14,803 nt of DNA from JBDKTK01 sp964556675 (GTDB lineage: Bacteria > Desulfobacterota > Syntrophia > Syntrophales > UBA4778), in the NCBI GenBank assembly GCA_964556675.1, contig CAZKYN010000059.1, positions 1 through 14,803 of the forward strand. Reading direction: 5' to 3'. The position numbers and the translations under genes were made by a program. Numbering within the stretch: the first letter of the stretch is position 1; the number at the start of each line of letters is the position of its first letter. Below are positions 14,621 to 14,803 of the stretch, one piece after another. Under the pieces are notes generated by a model that saw only the letters and a program-made list of their open reading frames with translations, did no database searches and was not told where the DNA came from.

Positions 14621-14803
14621 ATGAGGAGAATTCGGATCAGGGACTTCGAAATAGGAGGAGGGGCTCCCTTCGTCCTTATAGCGGGCCCATGCGTGATCGA
14701 GAGCCGTAAGCTGGCCAGGCAGACGGCATCCCGGCTCAAGCAAATCGCCGGCGAGCTTGGTATTCCGATTATATTCAAAAGCTCCTACGACAAGGCAAAC
14801 CGG
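14621..14803 (+). CDS. kdsA: 3-deoxy-8-phosphooctulonate synthase, N-terminal part, cut by window end
   Basis: The first 61 codons of an open frame that runs off the window. The enzyme joins phosphoenolpyruvate and arabinose 5-phosphate to make Kdo 8-phosphate for lipopolysaccharide, in the cytoplasm. Diagnostic text is GGGAPFVLIAGPCVIES (12-28), then LGIPIIFKSSYDKANR (46-61), which matches the FKASYDKANR block that binds phosphoenolpyruvate. Cys24 in AGPC corresponds to the metal-binding Cys of the metal-dependent class; the metal-free E. coli enzyme has Asn there. AGAGG 7 bases before the ATG serves as ribosome-binding site. The related DAHP synthase is less likely because of the FKSSYDKANR wording. 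The rest of the gene is outside the window. Confidence 0.92.
   Translation, partial: MRRIRIRDFEIGGGAPFVLIAGPCVIESRKLARQTASRLKQIAGELGIPIIFKSSYDKANR

Overview
The window looks like chromosomal DNA of a Gram-negative bacterium. It is GC-rich by eye. It carries the start of kdsA (lipid A/Kdo pathway), a periplasmic-binding-protein transporter and a tyrosine recombinase of the chromosome-dimer-resolution type. The mix of a receiver/multi-PAS kinase, a stand-alone PAS protein, a TPR protein with an N-terminal anchor and a rhodanese-like remnant most resembles Desulfuromonadia/Geobacter-type (former delta-proteobacterial) genomes. That placement is an inference from remembered protein style, not a measured result.

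Layout. Bases 1-30 hold a rho-independent terminator for a + strand gene lying outside the window. On the - strand, read from right to left, 3574-85 holds a tiny lysine-rich ORF followed by its own strong terminator, then a small membrane protein with an HEYGH motif, a large receiver-PAS-PAS-PAS-histidine kinase, and a frameshifted, truncated rhodanese-like remnant. Bases 3640-3720 are a gene-free patch with a perfect 16-bp inverted repeat and three copies of an 8-mer. On the + strand, 3835-4914 is a secreted polyhydroxybutyrate-depolymerase-type esterase with a recognisable promoter, Shine-Dalgarno sequence and GTG start.

From 11205 down to 4983, on the - strand, lies a complete branched-chain amino-acid ABC transporter (livK-H-M-G-F). 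It is followed closely by a small PAS protein and a membrane-anchored SGNH hydrolase. A terminator-like hairpin separates livK from livH and fits the usual excess of binding protein over membrane components. A near-consensus -35 box and an overlapping palindrome lie upstream of livK.

From 11381 rightward, on the + strand, are xerD and a 663-residue TPR protein starting 8 bases after xerD. A 355-base intergenic region with several inverted repeats follows, including a degenerate copy of a dispersed palindromic repeat. Last comes the first 61 codons of kdsA, which carries the Cys expected of the metal-dependent enzyme class.

The genes together suggest uptake of branched-chain amino acids or similar compounds, degradation of an extracellular or periplasmic polyester, signal sensing, and housekeeping. 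I see no CRISPR array, tRNA, rRNA, complete insertion sequence or defence island. No convincing new multi-gene system is present; the less ordinary signals are the small ORFs, the PAS protein at the tail of the liv operon and the structured intergenic DNA.
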